A stretch of 6,004 nucleotides of DNA. It comes from Bacillota bacterium. Its GTDB lineage: Bacteria > Bacillota > Clostridia > Oscillospirales > Ruminococcaceae. Each line of letters begins with the position of its first letter. Position 1 is the stretch's first letter. Both the position numbers and the translations under genes were made by a program. Shown piece after piece: positions 1 to 5,870 of this stretch. The notes under the pieces are model-generated. The model was not told where the DNA came from. It searched no databases and worked only from the letters and a program-made list of their open reading frames with translations. The DNA is taken from contig JAEWZG010000044.1 in assembly GCA_023395435.1 (NCBI GenBank), positions 1 through 6,004 on the forward strand, written 5' to 3'.

Positions 1-694
1 TGCAATGGACAATTCTTGGTTTGGACTTAACATTCCTTTCTATACTAAGGATGCTAATGGCGTAATGTTTATGTCAATTCCTAAGTTTGACTGGAGTATA
101 ATTATATCAATTGCACCGGTTGCTCTAGTAACCTTTATGGAGCATATCGGTGATATCACAACAAATGGTGCTGTAGTAGGAAAGGACTTTATTAAGGATC
201 CAGGTCTTCACAGAACACTTCTTGGCGATGGTTGTGCTACATTATTTGCTGGTCTCGTTGGTGGACCTCCTAACACAACATATTCTGAAAACACAGGTGT
301 TCTTGCTACAACAAAGAATTATAATCCAAAACTATTGAGAGTAACAGCTGTATTTGCGATTCTTCTTGGTCTTATAGCCCCATTTGGTGCTGCATTACAG
401 ACAATACCATCACCTGTTAAGGGTGGAGTAGAAATTATGCTTTTCGGTATGATTGCTGCAATCGGTATCAGAACTCTTGCTGAAGCTAAACTTGATTTTA
501 CACATTCACGAAACCTTATTATTGTGGCTTTGATTCTCGTATGTGGTTTGGGTATTGGTGGAGTTGGCGGATTTAATGTTGAAATTGCAGGCAATACATT
601 CAACATTTCAGGATTGTTTGTTGCTGTTATTGTTGGTGTTCTGGCAAATCTTATTCTCCCGAATGTTGAAGATAAGGTTTCCGAAGAAAAATAA
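1..694 (+). CDS. uraA: Uracil permease (NCS2/UraA family), 5'-truncated by window edge
   Basis: Inner-membrane uracil:proton symporter that brings uracil into the cell. The frame is open to the left edge, so the visible ATG at position 5 is probably internal; about 230 C-terminal residues are seen of a family usually 410-430 long. Counting from that ATG, the family signatures are present: the substrate-site Glu at 46 in MEHIGD, then KDFIKDPGLHRTLLGDG (60-76), and the second substrate loop PPNTTYSENTGV (88-99) carrying the conserved Glu95. Hydrophobic stretches follow (about 113-131, 142-156, 170-190, 202-219), ending in a short charged tail. At the position of E. coli UraA His245 there is Asp50; I recall this variant as common in clostridial homologues. 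The next gene, 25 nt downstream on the same strand, is upp, the enzyme that uses imported uracil, which favours uracil over xanthine or purine as substrate. Confidence 0.93.
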   Translation, partial: AMDNSWFGLNIPFYTKDANGVMFMSIPKFDWSIIISIAPVALVTFMEHIGDITTNGAVVGKDFIKDPGLHRTLLGDGCATLFAGLVGGPPNTTYSENTGVLATTKNYNPKLLRVTAVFAILLGLIAPFGAALQTIPSPVKGGVEIMLFGMIAAIGIRTLAEAKLDFTHSRNLIIVALILVCGLGIGGVGGFNVEIAGNTFNISGLFVAVIVGVLANLILPNVEDKVSEEK

Positions 695-705
695 AATTTT
701 ATAAA

Positions 706-711
706 AGGAAG
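706..711 (+). promoter_or_regulatory. Ribosome binding site of upp
   Basis: AGGAAG lies 8 nt before the upp ATG, inside the 25-nt gap after uraA. There is no hairpin or promoter in that gap, so upp is most likely translated from the uraA-upp transcript. Confidence 0.8.
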
Positions 712-719
712 TTATCTAA

Positions 720-1349
720 ATGAGTAACATTACAATTTTTGATCATCCGCTGATTAAGCATAAGATTTCTCTTTTAAGAGATATCAATACAGGAACAAAG
801 GATTTTCGTATACTTATTGAAGAAATAGCAATGCTTATGGGATATGAATCCTTGAGAGATCTTCCACTTGAAGATGTTGAAATTACAACACCTATAACAA
901 CAGCAACTGTAAAAATGCTTTCAGGTAAAAAGATTGCTATTGTCCCAATTCTCCGAGCAGGGCTTGGAATGGTAAACGGAATTCTTGCATTAGTGCCTTC
1001 AGCAAAGGTTGGCCATATTGGAATGTATCGTGATGAAGAAACCCACATCCCTCACGAATATTACTGTAAGCTTCCTGATAGGATAGATGAAAGAACTGTT
1101 ATCGTTCTTGACCCAATGCTTGCAACAGGTGGTTCAGCAGTTGATGCTATAAATCTCATTAAGCAGAAGGGCTGCACAAGCATTAAGTTTATGTCAATTA
1201 TCGCAGCACCGGAAGGGCTCAAAGCCTTGAGTGAAGCTCATCCCGATATTGAAATATATTGTGGAAACCTCGACGAAAAGCTTAACGAGAACTGCTATAT
1301 TGTTCCTGGTCTTGGTGATGCAGGGGACAGAATTTTCGGCACAAAGTAA
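720..1349 (+). CDS. upp: Uracil phosphoribosyltransferase
   Basis: Cytoplasmic enzyme that converts uracil + PRPP to UMP + PPi in pyrimidine salvage. The 209 residues match the usual family length (E. coli 208). Diagnostic motifs are all present: VPILRAGLGM (75-84), the flexible-loop segment around MYRDEET (102-108), the PRPP-binding loop DPMLATGGSA (131-140), and the C-terminal uracil-binding segment PGLGDAGDR (195-203 region) ending in FGTK. The ATG is supported by AGGAAG 8 nt upstream and by the typical short N-terminus with FDHPLIKHK. It follows the uracil permease with a 25-nt gap and no terminator, so the two form a salvage unit: uptake, then capture as UMP. A strong intrinsic terminator starts a few bases after the stop codon. 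Nothing is missing or unusual in the protein. Confidence 0.98.
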   Translation: MSNITIFDHPLIKHKISLLRDINTGTKDFRILIEEIAMLMGYESLRDLPLEDVEITTPITTATVKMLSGKKIAIVPILRAGLGMVNGILALVPSAKVGHIGMYRDEETHIPHEYYCKLPDRIDERTVIVLDPMLATGGSAVDAINLIKQKGCTSIKFMSIIAAPEGLKALSEAHPDIEIYCGNLDEKLNENCYIVPGLGDAGDRIFGTK

Positions 1350-1355
1350 ATCAAA

Positions 1356-1392
1356 AAAGAGAACCTGAAGAAAAATTCTTCAGGTTCTTTTT
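1356..1392. terminator. Bidirectional intrinsic terminator between convergent upp and esterase genes
   Basis: A 12-bp perfect stem, GAACCTGAAGAA (1361-1372) with TTCTTCAGGTTC (1376-1387), closes on an AAA loop (1373-1375); further A-U/G-U pairs extend it outward. On the + strand the stem runs into a T-rich tail (1388-1392, then ATTT), ending the uraA-upp transcript. Read on the - strand, the same hairpin is followed by a TCTTTTTTGA tail (from 1360 leftward), so it can also end the esterase transcript, whose stop codon lies about 45 nt away. No other hairpin is seen between the two convergent genes. Confidence 0.92.
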
Positions 1393-1435
1393 ATTTAAGT
1401 ATATATGAATGAGGTAATCTATCTTTCTTTATTTT

Positions 1436-2395
1436 TTACTTTTTACCGTAAAACATCTTTAGTGCGATTTTAATAGATGGTTTGAAAACAGTATTGTGAT
1501 CAGCATCAGGGATAACTTCATATTTCAAATTAAGTCCCTTGAATTTACATGCTTGAAAATCTTCAACATACTGACCAATCATATATTGGAAACCGCCTTC
1601 TTCTCTGTCGCCTACACAAACATATACATTGCAGTTGATAGTTTTGTTTTTCTCGAAGAATTTATCTCTGAAGTAATTTAAATCATTTCCATTGGTTGAA
1701 GCTTGTACTGAAGGGCTTCCTATATAATAATTCTTGAACATATTGTTGCTGATTGTATCACTATGTAATAAACTGAAGAATGTCCAGTATCCACCGTAGG
1801 AATGTCCTGCCAATGTAAGTTGCATTGTATCAACAGGATATTGTTCAACAAGATAAGGCATAAGATTATCACATATAAAATGCAGATAGTTGTCAGGGCT
1901 GGTTACAAGATCACGCACACGAATGTTTGTATAATCATACCCGTTAGGATATCCCACACTTACTAGTATTACGTCCTCAATTTCTTTATTTTTCATTGCA
2001 GCATGAAGCTCAGGATGGTCGCTCAATCTCCATACACCATCTGTCATAAGTACAAGTGGATATTTCTTGTTCTTGTCATAATTAGGTGGTAGTGATACAT
2101 GTACTACGAATGTATCATTAATTTCCTTGTCAAAAATGCTTATTTCAGTAATATAATCAGCACATTCAGGATCGATTCCGATAACTTCTTTATAATATTC
2201 ATGCTCCTTTGACAGCTTGCCGACTTTAATGCTGTCCTTTTCTTCCTGAGTCATTTTCGATACTATCTTAGGCTCTTTAAATTCCGTTACTATAGGAGTT
2301 TCCGCTTTTGAAGAACTTTTATCATTTTTATTACAACCGATTAAAGAAAAGCATAAGCAGAGTACAAAGACAGTACAAAGCAATTTTATTTTCAT
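1436..2395 (-). CDS. Secreted lipoprotein alpha/beta-hydrolase (enterochelin-esterase-like, putative esterase)
   Basis: Predicted membrane-anchored extracellular esterase. Residues 1-20 are a lipoprotein signal peptide (MKIK, hydrophobic core, lipobox LIGC with the lipidated Cys21), followed by a Ser/Lys-rich linker (about 22-40) and a single alpha/beta-hydrolase domain (about 80-319). The nucleophile elbow is GHSYGG with Ser199; the likely acid is Asp263 in CVGDREEGG and the catalytic His is His300 in DADHNTVF. LVLMTDG (114-120) and VSVGYP (145-150) are typical strand ends of the PF00756-type family, which includes BesA/Fes siderophore esterases, feruloyl and acetylxylan esterases and S-formylglutathione hydrolase. 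Substrate cannot be read from the sequence; no carbohydrate-binding or dockerin domain is present. GGAGGA (2401-2406) sits 5 nt before the ATG. It lies 73 nt downstream of an AraC-family regulator on the same strand, with no terminator between, so it may be that regulator's target or operon partner. Confidence 0.85.
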   Translation of the reverse strand: MKIKLLCTVFVLCLCFSLIGCNKNDKSSSKAETPIVTEFKEPKIVSKMTQEEKDSIKVGKLSKEHEYYKEVIGIDPECADYITEISIFDKEINDTFVVHVSLPPNYDKNKKYPLVLMTDGVWRLSDHPELHAAMKNKEIEDVILVSVGYPNGYDYTNIRVRDLVTSPDNYLHFICDNLMPYLVEQYPVDTMQLTLAGHSYGGYWTFFSLLHSDTISNNMFKNYYIGSPSVQASTNGNDLNYFRDKFFEKNKTINCNVYVCVGDREEGGFQYMIGQYVEDFQACKFKGLNLKYEVIPDADHNTVFKPSIKIALKMFYGKK

Positions 2396-2427
2396 ATGAA
2401 TCCTCCAGACATTTTATTTTTTACATA

Positions 2428-2436
2428 ATTATAACA
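2428..2436 (-). promoter_or_regulatory. Possible extended -10 promoter of the esterase gene
   Basis: In the AraC-esterase gap the - strand reads TGTTATAAT, a perfect -10 hexamer with the TG extended element, about 32 nt before the esterase ATG. A second TATAAT overlaps just upstream (2436-2441). No good -35 hexamer is seen at 16-18 nt, so strength is uncertain; in such an AT-rich gap one TATAAT by chance is plausible. If real, the esterase can be transcribed apart from the araC gene. Confidence 0.4.
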
Positions 2437-2468
2437 TTATAATAAACATAAATCCTGTTTTTTTTGCT

Positions 2469-3341
2469 TCACTTTTGTCTGACAGGGATCCATAGATAGC
2501 TTATGTCACCCTCATAAAAGAATGAACTCACTTCAAGGGTTATATCATCATAAAGGTCATAGGATGAAAAAGGAATAAATTCAGTATATACTCTATACCA
2601 AAGCTCCTGAATGGCTTTTGGTCGTTTTCCTCTGCAGGTGAATTTAATCCATAATAATTCAGGAATTTTAACAATATGATATCCTTCAGGAATATCCTCG
2701 CCATCATAAGCAACACCGAGATTATATCTCATTATGCTATCATTTTCACAATCTACAGAATCACGATAAGCCATTATATTTCCTTTAAATTCATCGTTAC
2801 TCAGGTCGGATAAAGCTGTAAAATTTTCATCAGCATAGCATTGTTTAACATAGTTAGGGAGCGTGACAAAGTTCTTATCTGATGAGCTTGCGTCAAAGAA
2901 TTCCGTACGACATAATAGCCTTATTTCAGAATGTTTTATTATCTGATAATCAAGAATATTTCCACCCTCAACAGAAAGCTTAAGGCATATTCTGTTGAAA
3001 GATTTAAGCCCCGAGCTCGTCTGTTTGATATATGATGGTGTATTGCCGTGAAATCTTGTGAACGCTTTTGTGAAGCTTTCAGGAGTTTCATATCCATATT
3101 TTAGAGCAACATCAATAACCTTTCTGTCATAATGAAGAAGTTCTTCACCAGCCAGTGATAACTTTCTGTTTCGTATATATTCACTTACAGTCAAATTAGT
3201 AATAATACTGAATAATTTACGGAAATATTGCTCTGAACAGTTTGCTTCGCTCGAAATTTTACAAATATCAAGTGCGTCATCATTTTCTATATTCTTTTCA
3301 ATATAGTCAATAGCCTTCTGAAGTCCTTTAATCCATTCCAT
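2469..3341 (-). CDS. AraC-family transcriptional regulator with C-terminal GyrI-like effector-binding domain
   Basis: Cytoplasmic DNA-binding regulator of 290 residues with the Rob-like order: DNA-binding part first, ligand-binding part second. Residues about 1-107 form the AraC double helix-turn-helix: the first HTH around 24-45 (ICKISSEANCSEQYFRKLF) and the second with the family signature VIDVALKYGYETPESFTKAF (75-94) followed by FHGNTPSYIK. Residues about 128-290 resemble the GyrI-like/AraC_E_bind fold: LDYQIIKHSEIRLLCRTEF at its start, YNLGVAYDG in the middle, GYHIVKIPELLWIKFTCRG and a final aromatic strand SYLWIPVRQK. Such domains bind small, often hydrophobic or cationic ligands; the ligand here is unknown. 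The ATG has GGAG 5 nt upstream in the 13-nt gap after the DUF6472-like gene, so the two are almost certainly co-transcribed; the secreted esterase follows downstream. Confidence 0.92.
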   Translation of the reverse strand: MEWIKGLQKAIDYIEKNIENDDALDICKISSEANCSEQYFRKLFSIITNLTVSEYIRNRKLSLAGEELLHYDRKVIDVALKYGYETPESFTKAFTRFHGNTPSYIKQTSSGLKSFNRICLKLSVEGGNILDYQIIKHSEIRLLCRTEFFDASSSDKNFVTLPNYVKQCYADENFTALSDLSNDEFKGNIMAYRDSVDCENDSIMRYNLGVAYDGEDIPEGYHIVKIPELLWIKFTCRGKRPKAIQELWYRVYTEFIPFSSYDLYDDITLEVSSFFYEGDISYLWIPVRQK

Positions 3342-3354
3342 ATTATCTCCAACA

Positions 3355-3531
3355 TTAATTTTGTTTTCTTACAATAGCATATTCATCGTCAAGCTGATAA
3401 TATGGGCATTCATAGTTAGTACCTCTTAAAAATCGTCCCATTTCATCTTCATCAAGATTAACAAGACATACATAACACGCATAATCGTCGTCAAAAACAT
3501 AATTAACGCAGGTTTCACAGTTGCTCTTCAT
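3355..3531 (-). CDS. Small Cys-rich protein, DUF6472-like
   Basis: 58-residue acidic protein of unknown function that resembles the DUF6472 family of Clostridia as I remember it (recognition from memory, no search). It has two CxxC pairs, Cys5/Cys8 in NCETC and Cys19/Cys22 in CYVC, plus Cys42 in YECPYY, a pattern that could bind zinc or an Fe-S cluster (inference). Other landmarks are NLDEDEMGRFL (25-35) and a C-terminal LDDEYAIVRKQ. There is no signal peptide or membrane segment, so it should be cytoplasmic. The frame is open six codons further to a TTG at 3549, but the GGGGAG Shine-Dalgarno lies inside that extension, so I chose the ATG at 3531. It is the first gene after a good promoter and lies 13 nt upstream of the AraC-family regulator, suggesting one transcript. 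Confidence 0.85.
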   Translation of the reverse strand: MKSNCETCVNYVFDDDYACYVCLVNLDEDEMGRFLRGTNYECPYYQLDDEYAIVRKQN

Positions 3532-3541
3532 ATTTTTACAG

Positions 3542-3547
3542 CTCCCC
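3542..3547 (-). promoter_or_regulatory. Ribosome binding site deciding the start of the DUF6472-like gene
   Basis: GGGGAG on the - strand, 10 nt before the ATG at 3531. It lies within the alternative TTG-started extension, which therefore would have no ribosome-binding site of its own. Confidence 0.65.
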
Positions 3548-3561
3548 AATAATTTGTTAAA

Positions 3562-3590
3562 ATTATAGCATATTACTGCTTATTTATCAA
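3562..3590 (-). promoter_or_regulatory. Sigma-A-type promoter of the DUF6472-araC(-esterase) unit
   Basis: On the - strand, TTGATA (3585-3590) is separated by 17 nt from TATAAT (3562-3567), which is preceded by TGC, giving an extended -10. Transcription should begin near 3555, leaving a short leader with the GGGGAG site before the ATG at 3531. The -35 element starts just beyond the U-tract of the upstream terminator, so the two units are packed tightly. No obvious operator repeat is visible around it. Confidence 0.8.
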
Positions 3591-3620
3591 ATAAAAAAGG
3601 AACTGGGATCCAGTTCCTTT
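3590..3620 (-). terminator. Intrinsic terminator of the small membrane-protein gene
   Basis: On the - strand an 11-bp perfect stem, AAAGGAACTGG (3620-3610) with CCAGTTCCTTT (3606-3596), closes on a 3-nt loop and is followed by TTTATTTGA, giving a run of six T from the stem end. It begins 12 nt after the stop codon of the membrane-protein gene and separates that gene from the AraC cassette. Read on the + strand, the tail is poor, so it acts in one direction. Confidence 0.9.
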
Positions 3621-3632
3621 ATAAATGTTGAA

Positions 3633-4136
3633 TTAATTCTTGATATCAAGTCTTTCAGCCATAAACTTAAAACCCTTGCTCTTACCAAAAATAGTAATTT
3701 CTTCGCCTGATTTAAGAGTTATAAGTACATCAGCAGATGGTCTTTCAATCTTTTCAATATCTGAAAATTTAAAGCTTATTTTCTTCAGAAAAGTTCTGTT
3801 TATTGTTACTTCATCACCCTTGACAATTACGCTCCATCTTAACATATGGAATGTGATAACTATAATCAATAAATAAAAGAATGAGAAAACATAGTTTATT
3901 TGATCCATAAAAACTCCGCCTGGATCAACTTTAACAAGAGCATAGCAGAAGCAGTTTACTGCAATAATTAGAAAATACATTTTAAGATTTCTGTGCGTGG
4001 ATAATGTAAAATTGTCTGCAGTCATTTTTTCAACATCTTTGTCTAAAGATCTATATTTTTTATAAAACAGAATATAAAGTACAGAATAAATAGCAAGCAT
4101 TATAGCCATTACTAATGCCATTCTTAAAAGTGCCAT
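3633..4136 (-). CDS. Small membrane protein of unknown function with PH-like C-terminal domain
   Basis: 167-residue protein of unknown function. Three membrane helices are visible (about 3-25, 52-69 and 79-98), with a charged segment YKKYRSLDKDVEK after the first. The C-terminal 65 residues form a short beta-rich soluble domain: WSVIVKGDEVTINR (101-114), KISFKFSDIEKIER (119-132), DVLITLKSGEEITIFG (136-151), then a helix FKFMAERLDI. This strand pattern recalls bacterial PH-like domains attached to membrane helices, possibly the DUF6560 group; that assignment is from pattern only. An upstream in-frame TTG at 4151 would add five residues, but GGGAGG lies inside that extension, so the ATG at 4136 is the start. 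It has its own promoter and terminator, so it appears to be a single-gene unit, and neighbours give no clear hint of its role. Confidence 0.8.
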   Translation of the reverse strand: MALLRMALVMAIMLAIYSVLYILFYKKYRSLDKDVEKMTADNFTLSTHRNLKMYFLIIAVNCFCYALVKVDPGGVFMDQINYVFSFFYLLIIVITFHMLRWSVIVKGDEVTINRTFLKKISFKFSDIEKIERPSADVLITLKSGEEITIFGKSKGFKFMAERLDIKN

Positions 4137-4143
4137 ATATGTT

Positions 4144-4149
4144 CCTCCC
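4144..4149 (-). promoter_or_regulatory. Ribosome binding site deciding the start of the membrane-protein gene
   Basis: GGGAGG on the - strand, with 7 nt (AACATAT) before the ATG at 4136. This is near-ideal spacing and places the start after the in-frame TTG at 4151. Confidence 0.85.
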
Positions 4150-4165
4150 AAAAATCAATAAGCAC

Positions 4166-4194
4166 ATTTTAACACTTTTTTAAAGAAAAAGCAA
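4166..4194 (-). promoter_or_regulatory. Probable promoter of the small membrane-protein gene
   Basis: On the - strand, TTGCTT (4189-4194) and TAAAAT (4166-4171) are 17 nt apart, and TGT precedes the -10 hexamer as an extended element. Transcription would start near 4159, about 23 nt before the ATG. It lies in the short gap after purD, where no strong terminator is seen, so some read-through from purD is also possible. Confidence 0.6.
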
Positions 4195-4210
4195 TGGTAA
4201 ATATCAATAA

Positions 4211-5479
4211 TTATAATGCTTTTTTACCAATATCTTTTCTGTAATGAGCATTATCGAAGCTTATTTTACCTACAGCCTTATATGATTTGCTAAGTGCAGT
4301 CTTTAAGTCCTTACCAGTACAGGTTACTCCGAGTACACGTCCACCGGCTGTAACAATTCTGTTGTCTTCTAGTTTTGTTCCAGCATGATAAACAAAAGCA
4401 TCCTTAACTTGACCATTTTTATTAAGGCCATTAATTTCAAGACCCGTTATGTATTTCTTTGGATAACCACCTGAAGCCATAATAACGCAGGAAGCAGCTT
4501 CATTCTTCCACTTGATATCCATAGATTCAAGCTTTTCGTCCCATATAGCCTCAAAGATATCTGCAATATCAGTATCAAGCAAAGGGAGGACAACCTGAGT
4601 TTCAGGATCACCGAAACGACAGTTATACTCAATAACCTTTGGTCCTTTTGGCGTGAGCATAAGACCGAAGTATAAACATCCCTTGAACGGTCTGCCTTCA
4701 GCCTCCATTGCCTTTAATGTAGGCATGAATATAGTTTTCATACATTCGTCAGCAATTTCTTTTGTGTAGAAAGGATTAGGAGCGATAGTTCCCATTCCGC
4801 CTGTGTTGAGCCCCTTGTCATCATCAAGAGCACGCTTGTGGTCCATTGATGAAACCATTGGTACACATGTCTTTCCATCACAGAATGACAGTACAGAAAC
4901 CTCAGGCCCTGTCAGGAATTCCTCAATAACAATATTATTACCACTGTCACCGAATATTTTATCAGACATTATGGAATTAACAGCATCCTGAGCCTGTTCA
5001 AAATTTTCCGCAATAACAACACCCTTACCGAGTGCAAGCCCGTCAGCCTTTATTACAGTAGGATAGCTGTCTTGCTTTTTAATGTATGCAATAGCGCTAT
5101 CAGCGTCAGAAAATACTTCATAACCAGCAGTAGGAATATTGTATTTTCTCATTAAATTCTTTGAGAAAACCTTACTGCCTTCAATAGCAGCAGCAAGTGA
5201 ATTCGGTCCGAATGTTTTTATTCCAGCCTTATTCATCTCATCAACCATTCCAAGAACAAGTGGGTCATCTGGTGCGACTACAACCATGTCAACATCAAGT
5301 GATTTTGCAAGCTCAACCATTCTGTCAATTTCTGTTGCTTTTACATTATGACAATGTGCAAACTTTGAAATACCTGCATTACCTGGAGCACAGTGAATTT
5401 CAGAAGCATGTTTGCTTTGATGAAATGCCATAACAAGAGCGTGCTCACGCCCACCGCTTCCAATAACCAAAAACTTCAT
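4211..5479 (-). CDS. purD: Phosphoribosylamine-glycine ligase (GAR synthetase)
   Basis: Second step of de novo purine synthesis, in the cytoplasm: 5-phosphoribosylamine + glycine + ATP to glycinamide ribonucleotide + ADP + Pi. The 422 residues match the family length (E. coli 429). Landmarks in order: N-terminal MKFLVIGSGGREHAL, PGNAG (32-36), VVVAPDDPLVLG (66-77), GPNS (91-94), ATP-grasp segment KADGLALGKGVVI (144-156), IEEFLTGPEVS (185-195), NTGGMG (225-230), the family signature RFGDPETQ (288-295), and the C-terminal YHAGT and TAGGRVLGV blocks. An in-frame ATG at 5497 would add six residues, but AAAGGA lies between it and the ATG at 5479, and the latter gives the standard N-terminus, so I chose 5479. 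It lies 19 nt downstream of the MmcQ/YjbR gene and is likely co-transcribed with it. No other pur gene is visible in this window. Confidence 0.98.
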   Translation of the reverse strand: MKFLVIGSGGREHALVMAFHQSKHASEIHCAPGNAGISKFAHCHNVKATEIDRMVELAKSLDVDMVVVAPDDPLVLGMVDEMNKAGIKTFGPNSLAAAIEGSKVFSKNLMRKYNIPTAGYEVFSDADSAIAYIKKQDSYPTVIKADGLALGKGVVIAENFEQAQDAVNSIMSDKIFGDSGNNIVIEEFLTGPEVSVLSFCDGKTCVPMVSSMDHKRALDDDKGLNTGGMGTIAPNPFYTKEIADECMKTIFMPTLKAMEAEGRPFKGCLYFGLMLTPKGPKVIEYNCRFGDPETQVVLPLLDTDIADIFEAIWDEKLESMDIKWKNEAASCVIMASGGYPKKYITGLEINGLNKNGQVKDAFVYHAGTKLEDNRIVTAGGRVLGVTCTGKDLKTALSKSYKAVGKISFDNAHYRKDIGKKAL

Positions 5480-5488
5480 AGTAAGAAT

Positions 5489-5494
5489 TCCTTT
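5489..5494 (-). promoter_or_regulatory. Ribosome binding site deciding the purD start
   Basis: AAAGGA on the - strand lies 9 nt before the ATG at 5479 and inside the alternative six-residue extension that begins at 5497. It supports the shorter, family-standard PurD N-terminus. Confidence 0.75.
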
Positions 5495-5498
5495 CATT

Positions 5499-5870
5499 TT
5501 AAATGCCTAATATCTCAGCCTGAGCCTTTTTGGAGAATGCTCTGAGAATTAAATTATATCCTCTATCAACCATTTCTTTAACAACATCATCAGGAACATT
5601 ACCGTTAACCTTAATTGAATTCCAGTGTTCCTTATTCATGTAATAGCCTGGAATAATATCATCATAGGTATTGCGCAACATAAAATTAAAATCAGGTTCG
5701 CATTTCACAGTAACATAAACAATTCCAGTATCATCATAGCAGAATGCAGTGAACATTTTACCTTTTATCATAAATCTGTCCCAGCCCCATTCGGCTTTAA
5801 AATCCTTTTCTACCCCTTTTTTTGAGAGGAGATATTCTTCAAGCCAAGGGTATTTATCATTAATTGTCAT
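5499..5870 (-). CDS. MmcQ/YjbR family protein
   Basis: 123-residue protein of the MmcQ/YjbR family, small single-domain proteins with a CyaY-like fold, often labelled DNA-binding although their role is not settled. Family features seen: the N-terminal helix WLEEYLLSKKGVEKDF (9-24), GWDRFMIKGKMFTAF (29-43), VYVTVKCEPDFNFMLR (51-66), and the most diagnostic C-terminal block YDDIIPGYYMNKEHWNSIKV (69-88) followed by VPDDVVKEMVDRGYNLI. Length agrees with the family. The frame extends four codons to a GTG at 5882, but the ATG at 5870 gives a better N-terminus and overlaps the end of the upstream acetyltransferase gene by 11 nt, a typical coupled arrangement. purD follows after 19 nt. The context, between a GNAT enzyme and purD, does not reveal a function. 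Confidence 0.9.
   Translation of the reverse strand: MTINDKYPWLEEYLLSKKGVEKDFKAEWGWDRFMIKGKMFTAFCYDDTGIVYVTVKCEPDFNFMLRNTYDDIIPGYYMNKEHWNSIKVNGNVPDDVVKEMVDRGYNLILRAFSKKAQAEILGI

Noticed and set aside
319..606. Open frame of 95 codons on the - strand inside uraA
   Set aside because: It lies wholly inside a well-supported permease gene, has no family resemblance and a low-complexity Pro/Ile-rich product; it is an antisense shadow.
743..1048. Open frame of 101 codons on the - strand inside upp
   Set aside because: Antisense to a conserved enzyme, with a Ser/Ile-rich product showing no domain.
1350..1435. Searched the convergent gap for a small gene or RNA
   Set aside because: Beyond the terminator hairpin it holds only AT-rich sequence without a ribosome-binding site plus open frame.
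3532..3549. TTG at 3549 as start of the Cys-rich gene, which would add a sixth Cys
   Set aside because: The only Shine-Dalgarno-like sequence lies within this extension, so translation more plausibly begins at the ATG at 3531.
4186..4224. Possible purD terminator formed by AAAAAGCA (4186-4193) and TGCTTTTT (4217-4224)
   Set aside because: The 8-bp stem is almost all A-T with a 23-nt loop and only a weak T-rich tail, so it is unlikely to be a stable intrinsic terminator; it also overlaps the -35 of the next promoter.
5139..5433. Overlapping + strand open frames inside purD
   Set aside because: Both are antisense to the conserved PurD N-terminal region and their products are low complexity with no motif.
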